Below are positions 56,201 through 63,974 of a stretch of DNA of 64,000 bases, piece after piece. Both the position numbers and the translations under genes were made by a program. Source of the DNA: Ypsolopha sequella (Eukaryota > Arthropoda > Insecta > Lepidoptera > Ypsolophidae). Below the pieces are notes generated by a model that worked only from the letters and a program-made list of their open reading frames with translations, had not been told where the DNA came from and did no database searches. Positions within the stretch are counted from its first letter, which is position 1. Each line of letters opens with the position of its first letter. The stretch lies in contig OW203992.1 in NCBI GenBank assembly GCA_934047225.1, positions 9,909,501 to 9,973,500 of the forward strand, read 5' to 3'.

Positions 56201-56564
56201 TACTCCCAAAGTAATAATGCGCATACAAATCTTCGTCACTGTTCGGCAAAGTTCGTATTTCCTTACACTTTCTATGCAATCAATAAGGTCGCGTGGTACG
56301 TCCGGTCGCTGGGCTATAGATTTCAACGCGCATTATTAATTTGGGAGTACTTTACTAAGGCTTTTACAATTTATGATTCGGCTCGTTTTCGGAAATCCGA
56401 ACACTGGCGAAGAAGGCACTGTATCTTTACTTGATTTTCCTTTTACCAGTAATTTCATTTTTTTTTTTCAGTCATACCCGGATGAGGCTCACAGTTTGGC
56501 TGGCGTCAATTACCACAGATATATGACAATGGACCGGTACTGGGACCGTTGTCTTGACTTGTAA
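29254..56564 (+). CDS. DPP4: Dipeptidyl peptidase 4, secreted form (S9B serine protease)
   Basis: Fifteen coding exons: 29254-29256, 29917-30037, 30568-30665, 33474-33548, 34953-35005, 38046-38233, 40733-40905, 41647-41877, 42799-43031, 43658-43868, 45085-45322, 46666-46813, 49167-49327, 49443-49654 and 56472-56564. All phases agree; 745 aa. The N-terminus MAWWYVLSVLVAAVQAQ looks like a cleavable signal peptide, so the enzyme is probably secreted, as in insect venom-type DPP4s, rather than anchored as in human DPP4. Residues about 30-460 form the beta-propeller. The Glu pair that holds the substrate N-terminus is present (VYEED, E179-E180), as is the oxyanion Tyr (VYSGP, Y527). The triad is Ser611 (GHSYGG), Asp691 (HGNADDNVH) and His722 (YPDEAHS). 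The enzyme removes Xaa-Pro/Ala dipeptides. Odd points: the ATG-only first exon, His for Trp in the usual GWSYGG, and the exon array after exon 10. Confidence 0.93.
30062..30524. mobile_element. 460-bp inverted-repeat element filling DPP4 intron 2
   Basis: TACAGGGTGCTTGGTAATTC at the left and GAATTACCAAGCATTCTGTA at the right, with ACTAGGGGATCATTTCCAAC arms, flanked by TA. It makes up almost the whole 530-bp intron. Confidence 0.88.
30705..31180. repeat. Dispersed repeat family T, copy 2
   Basis: Reverse-complement copy of 1845-2290, in DPP4 intron 3, 40 bases after exon 3. Confidence 0.8.
31436..31548. mobile_element. Second copy of the CCCGTAGCA palindromic element
   Basis: Reverse-complement match to 12107-12214 (shared TGTGATTCAACTA and GCGCGCGATTAAACA on the minus strand). 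In DPP4 intron 3. Confidence 0.55.
31600..33030. other. Mixed repeat stretch in DPP4 intron 3
   Basis: 31670-31810 is the inverted copy of 9597-9800. 32690-33020 is GC-rich with an open frame of about 70 codons rich in Pro, Ser and Arg that looks like transposon debris but matches nothing I know. The remainder is unassigned. Confidence 0.35.
33031..33206. mobile_element. 175-bp foldback element
   Basis: TGCAGGAACGAGGAAACTTA at the left against TTCCTTCTTCGTGCA at the right; arms CAGTTCGTGATAGTGGGAA and TTCCCACTATCACAAACTG. In DPP4 intron 3, 270 bases before exon 4. Confidence 0.85.
34010..34262. mobile_element. Inverted-repeat element family C, copy 2
   Basis: Same interior as the copy at 890-1147 (ACCATATTTGAAGAGC, TACTATGGA). 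The left tip has decayed; the right end TGTTACACGTTGTA is intact. In DPP4 intron 4. Confidence 0.85.
34320..34390 (-). mobile_element. Retroelement tail, (TTTGAA)n type
   Basis: AAATTCAAATTCAAATAGTTT followed by ATTTTGCAAAGTAGGTATA; the same sequence recurs at 40034-40130. Read on the minus strand it is a LINE/SINE 3' end. Confidence 0.5.
34688..34925 (+). mobile_element. SINE fragment (3' part)
   Basis: ACTTGCTGAACGGTGAATG, AAACATCGTAAGGAAACCTG and ACACCCCCTCGGGAATTC match 49850-50046. The tRNA-like head is missing. In DPP4 intron 4. Confidence 0.75.
36014..36682 (+). repeat. 55-bp minisatellite, 12 copies
   Basis: Head-to-tail repeats with CTTACGACATTTC starting at 36025, 36080 and every 55 bases to 36630. 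Copies 1 to 10 are almost identical and the last two carry small changes (GTTATTC, extra T run). It sits in DPP4 intron 5. There are no variable spacers, so it is not a CRISPR array. Confidence 0.95.
36852..37010. mobile_element. Hairpin element family B, copy 4
   Basis: Ends GGGCTCTACCGCGTAATTC and GAATTACGCGGTAGACCCGC. In DPP4 intron 5, 170 bases after the minisatellite. Confidence 0.9.
37380..37735 (-). repeat. Dispersed repeat P, inverted copy
   Basis: CACTGTTTAACGGCTCTGGA, CTATGCATTGAAAAACGTAG and GTATGATACACGGGCGTAA match the reverse complement of 54460-54800. In DPP4 intron 5. Confidence 0.85.
38261..38423. mobile_element. Hairpin element family A, copy 5
   Basis: Starts AAGCCGATTCCGAAGG and ends CCTTCAAAATCGGCT. 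It begins only 28 bases after DPP4 exon 6. Confidence 0.9.
39526..39892 (+). mobile_element. 5'-truncated LINE with 10-bp target duplication
   Basis: AGGTGCCATC flanks it on both sides (39516-39525 and 39893-39902). The frame from 39533 to 39877 has one internal stop and reads AMLGISLMDKIRNEDIRQR and GRPRAPWTDDLKDVAGGGW, the C-terminal end of an insect non-LTR reverse transcriptase. It ends in (GATG)n. In DPP4 intron 6. Confidence 0.88.
40312..40614. repeat. GTTCCGTACC-type dispersed repeat, full copy
   Basis: Begins AGGGTTCCGTACCCAAAGGG and ends GAGTCCGACTCGCACTTGGCC. It contains a (GTCC/GTCT)n stretch and TCACCAGGCTGTATCTCATG. Further copies at 45434-45725, 48480-48752 (inverted), 61690-62003 and, in longer form, 62525-63375. 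I do not know its class. Confidence 0.85.
40988..41152. mobile_element. Hairpin element family B, copy 5
   Basis: Ends GGGGCTCTACTGCGTAATTC and GAATTACGCGGTAGACCCAC. In DPP4 intron 7, 80 bases after exon 7. Confidence 0.9.
41240..41505 (+). pseudogene. LINE 3' fragment, second copy
   Basis: Same family as 39526-39892 (ATCGAAAGTGACCAATATAG, GTAGGCCGACCTCGTGCCC) with deletions, ending GATGGATGGATGG. In DPP4 intron 7. Confidence 0.8.
42138..42254. mobile_element. Short foldback element (TTACGATACGAG ends)
   Basis: TTACGATACGAGAGCGAGGAAAC against GTTTCTCGCACGAGTTTCGTATAA. In DPP4 intron 8. Confidence 0.7.
43239..43420. mobile_element. Hairpin element family A, copy 6
   Basis: Starts TATATAATAAAGCCGATT and ends with its complement AATCGGCTTTATTATATA. 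In DPP4 intron 9, just before the exon that seeded the 188-bp array. Confidence 0.9.
43698..44790 (+). repeat. 188-bp tandem array made from DPP4 exon 10
   Basis: Unit 1 is the real exon core. Units 2-5 start at 43886, 44074, 44262 and 44450, each 188 bases long. Unit 6 (from about 44638) lacks part of its start and its end. Each unit runs from CACGTGTA to GATCCAAAG and the donor GTTTGTCATT, with a short linker. Units 2-5 keep an open frame of about 57 codons that matches the exon (VTGARDA, SCDIVL, SSPSEPSAT, FDPK). They lack the first 40 bases of the exon and its CTTACAG acceptor. 188 is not a multiple of 3, and reading past the unit 1 donor meets a stop within 13 codons. They therefore lie in the 1.2-kb intron 10 and should be spliced out. 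Confidence 0.93.
45434..45725. repeat. GTTCCGTACC-type repeat
   Basis: Close match to 40312-40614, same orientation. In DPP4 intron 11, 110 bases after exon 11. Confidence 0.85.
46886..48265 (+). repeat. Dispersed repeat family S, copy 2, with internal duplication and an insertion
   Basis: The left part (CAGCTGCC to CATCTCTCATCAAGAG) is present twice, at 46890-47030 and 47080-47200. An inverted-repeat element at 47471-48154 interrupts it. It ends CCAGGCGTAAAGGGGCCTCTT. In DPP4 intron 12. Confidence 0.8.
47471..48154. mobile_element. 690-bp inverted-repeat element (AGTGGCGTGCACAG ends)
   Basis: AGTGGCGTGCACAGAACTTT at the left; the complement ends GTTCTGTGCACGCCACT at the right; about 40-base terminal repeats. 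Flanks GGCTAGAAATA and GGCTAGATAATA look like an imperfect target duplication. A second inverted pair (AAATATCACTTTGAAAAA) lies inside at 47975-48080. Confidence 0.8.
48480..48752. repeat. GTTCCGTACC-type repeat, inverted, inside a LINE fragment
   Basis: GGACTCGCGCACGGAGGGTTC to GGGTACGGAACCCTAAAAA. The flanks GGCCTAAAAGAAGATCTAGT and GGAATGCTTCGGTGGTTTAG are parts of the LINE seen at 11270-11310, so the repeat inserted into a LINE copy. Confidence 0.8.
49736..50046 (+). mobile_element. tRNA-derived SINE
   Basis: The head has an A box (GGTAGCTCAGGGGTAAAA) and B box (GGTTCAATCCC) with the spacing of a tRNA gene. It is followed by a tRNA-unrelated body (AACATCGTAAGGAAACCTGC) that recurs at 34688-34925 and is typical of lepidopteran SINEs. 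In DPP4 intron 14, 80 bases after exon 14. Confidence 0.85.
50047..50312. mobile_element. Inverted-repeat element with ACAGG ends
   Basis: ACAGGGTTCTGCAATTAAGTTG at the left and CAACTTCATCTTAACACCTGT at the right. Inner arms CCATACGAACAACTT and AGTTGTTCGTATGG also resemble family C. It is followed by a short duplication of its right end up to 50362. Confidence 0.75.
50363..51776. other. Part of DPP4 intron 14 with little recognisable
   Basis: A short inverted repeat (CACTGACTTCTGA against TCAGAAGTCAGTG, 50463-50504) and a GC-richer patch at 50620-50720. Nothing else identified. Confidence 0.3.
51777..51935 (+). repeat. 54-bp tandem triplication
   Basis: Three units begin GTTCAATTTGCG at 51777, 51831 and 51885, with few changes. 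54 is a multiple of 3, so the frame stays open on both strands; these small frames are a side effect, not genes. In DPP4 intron 14. Confidence 0.85.
51936..52979. other. Part of DPP4 intron 14, nothing identified
   Basis: About 1 kb of AT-rich DNA. No coding remnant and no clear inverted repeat. Confidence 0.3.
52980..54315 (+). repeat. Dispersed repeat family S, copy 3, split by a LINE
   Basis: Left part 52980-53296, right part 54060-54315, ending CCAGGCGTCAAGGGGCCTCTT. Interrupted by the LINE at 53297-54059. In DPP4 intron 14. Confidence 0.8.
53297..54059 (+). mobile_element. 5'-truncated LINE with reverse transcriptase C-terminus
   Basis: ATTTCTAGTATAT occurs on both sides (53284-53296 and 54060-54072), a 13-bp target duplication. 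The frame 53566-53751 (YGAFHKNLNYTGPKIFNAL, FSRTLKTFL) is the typical end of an insect non-LTR reverse transcriptase. A (TTCTTA)n tail at 53990-54010 is followed by about 50 further bases that may be transduced sequence. Confidence 0.8.
54460..54800 (+). repeat. Dispersed repeat P, direct copy
   Basis: Partner of 37380-37735 in the same primary transcript but in opposite orientation. It contains TTACGCCCGTGTATCATAC. In DPP4 intron 14. Confidence 0.85.
55755..56090 (+). repeat. Dispersed repeat, uninterrupted copy
   Basis: Match to 5755-6225 without the hairpin element. It reads GTTTCTGTTTAATAGATCCC where the other copy carries the insertion. In DPP4 intron 14. Confidence 0.8.
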
Positions 56565-56572
56565 AAACTTTA

Positions 56573-56578
56573 AATAAA
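56573..56578 (+). terminator. Polyadenylation signal of DPP4
   Basis: AATAAA eight bases after the DPP4 stop codon. This would give a very short 3' UTR. Confidence 0.6.
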
Positions 56579-57527
56579 ACCTCAATTAAACCGTACAGCA
56601 TTCCTCGAAGAAAACGTGGAATGTGCATTTATTTAAAATTCCTAAGATATTATGTTTCATGCAACATTTGCTAAAGTCAAACATTTTTAAAAATATGATA
56701 TGTTATTTTACTCCATTTGGCCGTGTCTTCTTATAATTTAGTTTATTATAGTGGAAAAGTAAATACCGGTAGAGCAGAAAGTAAATGCTTCCTTGTACCA
56801 CAAAATAGATACCACCAGAAGGCCGACTCGACGACGGAGCGAAAAGCTGCGAAGCTGCTGTTTGTACGTGACAAAATCATGACTGGCTTGTAAACAGTTA
56901 TCTTTTTGCCATAGTGTATAAAATAATACGAAGTGTGGACTCAATGTAATTTACATGATGAATAATGGTTGGGGTAGGCACATGTGCTTTTTCTAGCAGC
57001 TTAATTACAAAAAAAGTTTTGTAAAACTTGTATTTGTTCCTTTTTCTTTTTCGCTGATTAAGATTATATTCTCCTTTCCTCATTTCTTTTGTGTAAAATT
57101 AACAATGATTTTTTTATTTATATTGTAATTTAAACAAGATACTATTTTTATCCTAATTTATACTGAAATTGCAAGACCGAGAAGTATTTTCTAATAGAAT
57201 AATCACAATGTTTATTTTTTTGTTTTAATTCAAATCTACTTTATATTTTCTATTCCATTGCTTTCCTTATTCTTGTATTTATGTTTTGTCATAAACAATA
57301 TATTTTTAGCGTCTTCTTTTCAACCTAAACACACTGATCGTTATAAGTGATAAGGATAACATATTTTCATACTCAGATAACATTTTGTATAAGATTTTTT
57401 TAATAAACATTGATTTCATAATGTCGTATTTTATTAATCTTACAGCGTCTAACGCGGCATACCGTGGCATTTCTTATTTCGTTGACTTAAGGTTTACAAT
57501 CGAACAAAAAGCCGTGCAGTGGCCGAT
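56579..57527. other. Region downstream of DPP4, nothing identified
   Basis: AT-rich, short open frames only. No repeat with a second copy in the window. Confidence 0.3.
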
Positions 57528-57672
57528 TCTCGGCCAGTTGCAGAAAGAGTTTTTAAGTTTAATGAAACTTTAAAATTAATGCTGTCACTTTCTTTGTCAA
57601 GAACAATGTAAGGGATGGCATCAACTTTACAGGTTCATTAAACTTAAAAACCCTTTCTGCAACTGGCTGTCT
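57528..57672. mobile_element. 145-bp foldback element
   Basis: GGCCAGTTGCAGAAAGAGTT at the left, AACCCTTTCTGCAACTGGCTG at the right, with TTTAAGTTTAATGAA arms. Confidence 0.85.
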
Positions 57673-58208
57673 ATGTCTATTTATGTAGGTATATTGTAGT
57701 TATTTATAATCATTGGGTGTTAGTATATTAACATATTTTAGTGTACACGTATGTATGTCTACTTTTTATTATTACTTCTATTTATCAATCCGGGTTAGTT
57801 AGAAGAAATCTCTTTTTAGAGATAAGCTCGCCTGTGTACATGATATCTCTAAGAACAATGCGCAAATAACTATGTTTTTTTTTGTGTAAAATAAAGAATA
57901 TGAATATGCATTCTATCGAGAAACAGTCGAAGCGAGACTTCTAAAACTCGAGCTAAAAATGTATGGAGTTCGACAGATAAAACAGGTTTTTACGGTCGGG
58001 AAGACTAATTCGACAGACTGGGAATTGCCCCCCAGTATCAAGCTAAACTTCCGTCCTGCACCAACGCTTTTGTTTTTGATTTGTCCATCCTGCTCTAATA
58101 AACTGTCGCGCTTGCAAAACTATGGTGTATTTTGAATGTGCGGCTATATTCGGACTTAATTAAAAATCCATTTAGATAAGGGCACAGAACATTTAAGTTC
58201 TGAGGATA

Positions 58209-58365
58209 AGGGGCGTAATTCTCATTTGTATCAACTTCAAGCAAATGCATGCGAATTTCAACGCGTGCAAAAGAGATGGCATGTAAGGCGGGCGTCGTCG
58301 CACGCACGGCAAATTTCAATCTCAAGTTGATGTTGATGAAAATGAGAATTACGCGGTAGACCCAA
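58209..58365. mobile_element. Hairpin element family B, copy 6
   Basis: Left end shortened (GGGGCGTAATTCTCATT), right end GAATTACGCGGTAGACCC. Downstream of DPP4. Confidence 0.85.
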
Positions 58366-58699
58366 AGGTCTTAAGTATTTATTTAATTAAAATTCAAAGT
58401 TCTATTATTATTTTTTGATTAAGAACTGTCTTTGGTGGGTTTGAAAAAGACCACATAATTTCTTGATTGACTTCCAAATGTGCCTAGGTAGGTGCTCTGA
58501 TTTTGTATCAATAAAAATTCTTTCAATATATACGGTTACTTGTTTAGGCGTTTTTACTAATTCTTCGGTAATTAATCTGATAGAGGCGGTAATAAATTTG
58601 ATTGATTTGATTGATAGCCGTCCATAATACATTAAATATGGTTATTATATAATACAATTAAATGGTCGATAGAACCCGAGCGCGAGATACTATATAAAT

Positions 58700-59155
58700 A
58701 TCTATACGTAGATATCAAATCAAATCAAATCAAAAATATTTATTTCAGACCACTTTAGTCCATATTTAGACAACAATACAATAATTACAATAATTATAAG
58801 GCATGACAAATATTAACAATAATAATAATAATAATAATTTTAATTTGGAGCGCCCAAACCTGCAGCTCCGGACATATGGCAGTACACCCAATGTCCCATA
58901 AATGGACAGTCCTCTCTATTCGCGAGAGTGTTTAGGATGCTGTTGAGACTGCAATTGACCCTTTCTCTTAGTGAGGCTATGCGTTTACGAACGAGAGCAT
59001 GAAAACCATCAGTTCCAGCCTCCGCAAACATGCCTGACGCGCTACAAAATCTGGGCAGTCTCAACATCACCCTAAACGCGTTATTATATTGCACACGCAG
59101 AGCATTGAAGGTCCTCTGCGTATATTTGATCCACAGGTTGCCCGTGTAAAGTGAC
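58700..59155 (-). mobile_element. 5'-truncated LINE, reverse transcriptase C-terminus
   Basis: Minus-strand frame 59154-58840 reads YNNAFRVMLRLPRFCSASGM, a hallmark of the C-terminal part of CR1/Jockey-like reverse transcriptases. It is followed on that strand by an (ATT)n stretch and a (TTTGA)n tail at 58715-58735. Confidence 0.8.
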
Positions 59156-59841
59156 TAACAGTATGCTTTAAACAGCGTTAAACAGTATGCATATAAACTT
59201 TCGCATAGAAAATGTCAAAACAAAACCAAAGTCTTAGCAAGAAGTTAATACGAGTATATTGCTGGCGATGTATCAGCACGAGTAATTATGCACCATTAGC
59301 GTTTGTGATTGTAAACCCTACTTGTAAGTATACTGATACAGCCAAGTGCATATTAGAGACTAGCTAAGTGATCAGCACTTAGGTTCAATGGTCCTTGTAG
59401 TAAAATTTGAAAATCGTCCAACCTTATGCAACATTGAAGTTTGTGGACCTTTATATACAACCACAGTATACTAATACAACTAAATTCATATTGGGGACCC
59501 CATAGGTGATCAGAATAAAAAAGACGGTTTGACCGTCGTAAAATTAGAAGAGCCCGTGTCCTACATTAAGATTTTTATGAAAATAAATTGCGTTTAAAAA
59601 GCTTAAAATACTAGTAAAACAATTTTTTCGTTATCTCAAAAAATGACGAAGTTATTTGGCTGTTTTTCCATTTAACGGTTTTCCGACGGCACGGCAACGG
59701 CGACGGCGACGGCACGGCGAAGGTGGAGGCAAAAATGTATGAATTTATATGCACGCCTTTTCCACTTAACGGCAAGGCACCGGCAACGTCGATGCTTCGA
59801 CGGCGCGCCGTCGCGGCTTTCCCACCACGTGCTGGGTGATA

Positions 59842-60155
59842 AAGGTAAACGCGCACTTGTCCGCACCGCTGGACCCACAGTCGCTAGTCGCCGCGTTTGA
59901 ATTCTTAGTATGAAGTTCTATTCGACACCCATTCGAGCTGTAGTATCCGAAGCCGCAGTTGATAACAGCAGCAGCATCGATGCACACGGCATTGTTCTGA
60001 TTAAGTCATCTGCAGTTTTACGATGAACACTAAATGAAATGGTGGATGCCATGCAATGCAGTCGATGTAGAAGATCCAGATAGGTGCACGATACCATTTA
60101 TTGATGACTGCAGTGCATGCGGTTAATGCGGTGCGGATAAGTGCGCGTTCACCTT
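59842..60155. mobile_element. 315-bp element with 28-bp terminal repeats, in a GC-rich block
   Basis: AAGGTAAACGCGCACTTGTC at the left and its near complement at the right (GGATAAGTGCGCGTTCACCTT). It sits inside a GC-rich stretch 59680-60300 with (GGCGAC)n runs that itself looks like a larger element. Confidence 0.75.
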
Positions 60156-60299
60156 AAAACTGCACATGTATTGCGTAATTACATAACCTAAGGCAGTGTG
60201 CGTGAGCGGGGGCGGTGCGGTGTGGGGGGTTCCCGCCGTTGCCGTCGCCGGCGACAGCAAGCTTCCCACTACTTTGCCAGTGGTGTTGCCACCTTCCCC

Positions 60300-61384
60300 C
60301 AAAAAGGTGCTAGATTTGGGAAAATGCATTGTAGGTAGTAAAGTGGCTAGAATGAAATAAAATATAAAATTTACATTTTGAACGTTATTAATTTTAATAA
60401 TGAAGCATAAAACAGGTATTTGCAAGGTAGGTGCAATTTTAAAGTTAAATTAATGTTCGAAGTGATCATGACAGACGCCCTCTCAAATTAACCAGTTGTT
60501 TTATTATTCTGTGAACGATTTCATAAGAATCGCCTACTAAACTCGTGCTAAAAGGGCAAGTTATGATGGTAATTAATTTTATAAAAAGTGGCTAGAACAA
60601 GTAGCTAAAATATTTAGCCCCCGAATATTTTTTTGTAGCTATAAACTTCAAAAATATTGCTAAGTCTAGCCAAGAAATTTCTAAAGTGGGAAACTGCACA
60701 TTGTGTGTTACGTAATAATAATTACCATGTAGTTTATCTTTATACAAAGGTACATTGCGCGGCTGATATGTATGGGTGCTAGTACGCACGAACTAAATCA
60801 CGCACACAACAGCAATATCTTAGCAAGGTATAAGATATGGTTAAAATGGCAAAGATTTTTTAAGTATAGTCTAGGAGACAAGTTTGATTAGTTACTTAAA
60901 TTTTATTATGTGTTTTAATTAATTTTAAGGCTAAACGGTCACTTTTATTTTTATTATTATCCTATGTATCCCACATACCAAACAACTGCATTTATCATAT
61001 ATTTAGTAACTACCAAAATACAATTTATTTCCAAATTTAGAAAAAGAAAGTCGTTTATTTTAGAAAACCCTATTTTTGATATTTTGAGTTTAAAACACAA
61101 GATTTTCGAGTAATTGGCTGTAATTTTTACACAAATTGTGTAACCAAAATGTAGTTTGGGCAATAGATAATAGAAGATATTTTAAGTTTTATACGATTTC
61201 ATGCATTAGCGTACAAATGAGACTCTAATTCTAATATGTATAAGGTGCTATCAAAATATCTGCCACGGCTGCAATGGGAGACAGTATTGTGTAAATAGAT
61301 TACAATTAGTGAAGATAATTTATTGATCTTATACAAAAAAATGTGCGTATATTAACAAAGCAATTCATTATAGCAATTCACAAA
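60300..61384. other. Gene-free stretch, nothing identified
   Basis: AT-rich DNA without coding remnants or clear repeats. Confidence 0.3.
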
Positions 61385-61690
61385 GCTTAAAAAAAATTTT
61401 TTTTTCATTTAATGTACGCCGTTTTGGGACATAGTTTTCATTATTTTAGTATACAAATTAACCATTATTTTTTTATGATTTTGTAAAAAACTGTCGGTTA
61501 TGACGTCCCTTGATAAATTTTAGACTTATACTGATTGTGATGTGTGATTGCTTATAAAAAAAGTATTCTGTCTATGTCTGTCTACTCATCTGTCAAATCT
61601 GTCGGAAGCAAATTATTATAAATATATCTTGATAGCAGGGGACACATTTCTAAACAGCCATTTGTCATGTGCGTCATACATTTTTCATGT
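61385..61690. repeat. Dispersed repeat family T, copy 3
   Basis: Same orientation as copy 1, shorter. It breaks off at CATTTGTCATGTGCGTCATAC and runs into the GTTCCGTACC-type repeat. Confidence 0.75.
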
Positions 61691-62003
61691 CCGTCTGTCA
61701 CCAGGCTGTATTTTAATAATAATAGGAAATACTAAAAAACAGAATAAAATAAATATTTAAGGGGCTCCCATACAACAAACAAGATTTTTTTGCTCGTTTT
61801 TGCTCGGTATTGATAACGACAACAGGTAGACGCTTGAAATATTCACAGAATATTAAGTTATATATTCACTTTAAAAATAAATAATTATATTAAAATAAAA
61901 TAAATATTTAAGGGGGGCTCCCATACAAAAGACATGATTTTTTTGCTGATAGATAATGGTACGGAACCCTTTGTGCGCGAGACCGACTCGCACTTGGCCT
62001 ATT
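61690..62003. repeat. GTTCCGTACC-type repeat, rearranged
   Basis: Contains GTCCGTCTGTCACCAGGCTGT and, twice, AATAAAATAAATATTTAAGGGG, so part of the unit is duplicated. Ends ACTCGCACTTGGCC. Confidence 0.75.
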
Positions 62004-62213
62004 TTATTATATACCGACTAATTGCTAATCAAAGTTTATTAAAATATGTATTTTTAAATGAAACTATTTTGTTTAATTCATAACGTCAGAATTAACTTTA
62101 TTAAAAAAAATTAAAATATATATATTAAAAAAGAAGATATAATTAAGGGACTCCATAGAAAAAAAGCGCAAAGTACGCTCCTCAAATTGCAAATAAATGT
62201 TTTTTTATTTATT

Positions 62214-62500
62214 TCTAAATACTTTTTCGGAAATTCCAGAAAAACCTCGCAAATTCACTGATTATGCGCGTCTACAGCGCACGAAGCGAGCGTTCTAATG
62301 TACACTTTCTAACAATATAATTGAATTCAAAATCACTTAAGGCCTGGGCCATGGGGCACAGCAATCCTATTGAGTGATTTTGAACTTAATTATATTGTCA
62401 GAAAGTCTACATTGGAACGCTCGCTTCGTACGCTGCCAGCACGCGTAATCAGTGAATTTTCGAGGTTTTTCTGGATTTTCCGAAAAAGTATTTGTTCTAG
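62214..62500. mobile_element. 290-bp foldback element
   Basis: TACTTTTTCGGAAATTCCAGAA at the left, TTCTGGATTTTCCGAAAAAGTA at the right; inner arms CGAAGCGAGCGTTC and GAACGCTCGCTTCG. Confidence 0.9.
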
Positions 62501-62524
62501 GAAATTTTTGTCCTTACAACGAAA

Positions 62525-63375
62525 AAAAAAACCAGTCAAGTGCGAGTCAGACTCGCGTACCTAGGGTTCCGTATCGTAGATGAAAAAACTAATTTAGTCA
62601 TGTCTTTTTCGTGATTTTTTCTACGGCTATATTTTTCCTGTAATCTTTACGTAAACACATATTACCATGATTTTTTTTATATTTTTCGGTCGACCAGTTT
62701 AGGAGATAAGGGGGACATGCATTTTTTTGGGGTTTTTCAAGGATTTCTCGAAATAGATACAAGTAATTATATCCAAACTATATATTTTTGCAATGAACTT
62801 TTTAATACCTACAATTTGATACCAATATTGTATTTATAAAATATATATATTTTTTTTACTTTTTATATATTTGTCATTTGTGTGCAACTTATTTTAAATC
62901 GCTATAGTTTTCCTGTAATTGGCCAGTTATGATCTATAAAATTGTCATTTTTTTCGGTATACCAGTTTCGGAGATAACATAACGGGGGAACATAAGTTTT
63001 TATGGTTTTTTAAAAATATCTCGAGATCAGTGCCAGTAAATATAGTAAAAGTATATATTTTTACAATCAGCTCTTTATTATCTACAATTTGATACCCATA
63101 TTGTATTTTGAGGATAATATTTTTTATTTTTCTCTCTTTTGTTTTGGAAATATATTCAACAATTTTAAATTTATCAAAAAATTTTTAAGATTTTTTGTGT
63201 GGGCAAATGAATTCTATTTTTGTGCCAAATTTCAAGTCTTCACCTTTAACAGTGCTAGAGTTATGAGACTGTGACTTACGGACGGACGGACGGACGGACG
63301 GACGGACCGACGGACAACGGAGTCTCACCATAAAGGTTCCTTTGTATCTTTTAGGTACTACGGAACCCTAAAAAA
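62525..63375. repeat. Longer relative of the GTTCCGTACC-type repeat with (GGAC)n
   Basis: Begins CCAGTCAAGTGCGAGTCAGA and ends TACTACGGAACCCTAAAA. It includes seven GGAC units at 63280-63307. Its interior 62630-62830 matches the interior of the hAT-like element at 11690-11880. The 62214-62500 palindrome lies just to its left. Confidence 0.7.
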
Positions 63376-63607
63376 CCATCTTATTGTTATAGCAGTAATT
63401 TCAGGCATAAAACTCAAGCCGCTTAGACATAATACCTACGTATTAATATCTTAAAAGTCACCATTTTCATTAATAAATTCTATCGAGTGAAATGTTTCCA
63501 ATTGGGTAAATTACTTTACAACGGAAAGATAAAGGTCTGAAAAACCATATTTGTGAATTTAACATTGATCAGATAAGTAGCTGACTCAGCATATTTAAGC
63601 AAAAACC

Positions 63608-63974
63608 CTTAAGAGGCCGGTGCGGTAATCCTATTTCATACAAACGAAATACCAAAACCAAAGTCATAGATATTCTTATAGGTGGTGTGTATTTATCCCG
63701 ATTGCATTACATAATATCTAGGTTCCCAAATATATATTGAATAAGAACGCTGATTTAAACATGAAATATGAGAGAAATAAGCTTTCTATGGAAATTTTAA
63801 ATAGATAATAGTGTCGTCTTTAAATCAGTGTCCTTTCAAAATATATATTTAGGAACCTAGATATTCTGATATCCAATCGGAATAAACACACACTATCCTA
63901 AGAATATCTATGATTTACAAATGATTTTGGTATTTCGTTTGTATGAACAAGGATTACTACGCCGGCCTCTTAAA
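63608..63974. mobile_element. 365-bp foldback element (TTAAGAGGCCGG ends)
   Basis: CTTAAGAGGCCGGTGCGGTAAT at the left, ACTACGCCGGCCTCTTAA at the right; inner arms AATATCTAGGTTCC and GGAACCTAGATATT. It is nearly complete within the window. Confidence 0.88.

Noticed and set aside
59611..59987. Overlapping minus-strand frames in GC-rich DNA
   Set aside because: GC-rich DNA has few stops. The frames overlap each other and a terminal-repeat element and show no domain.
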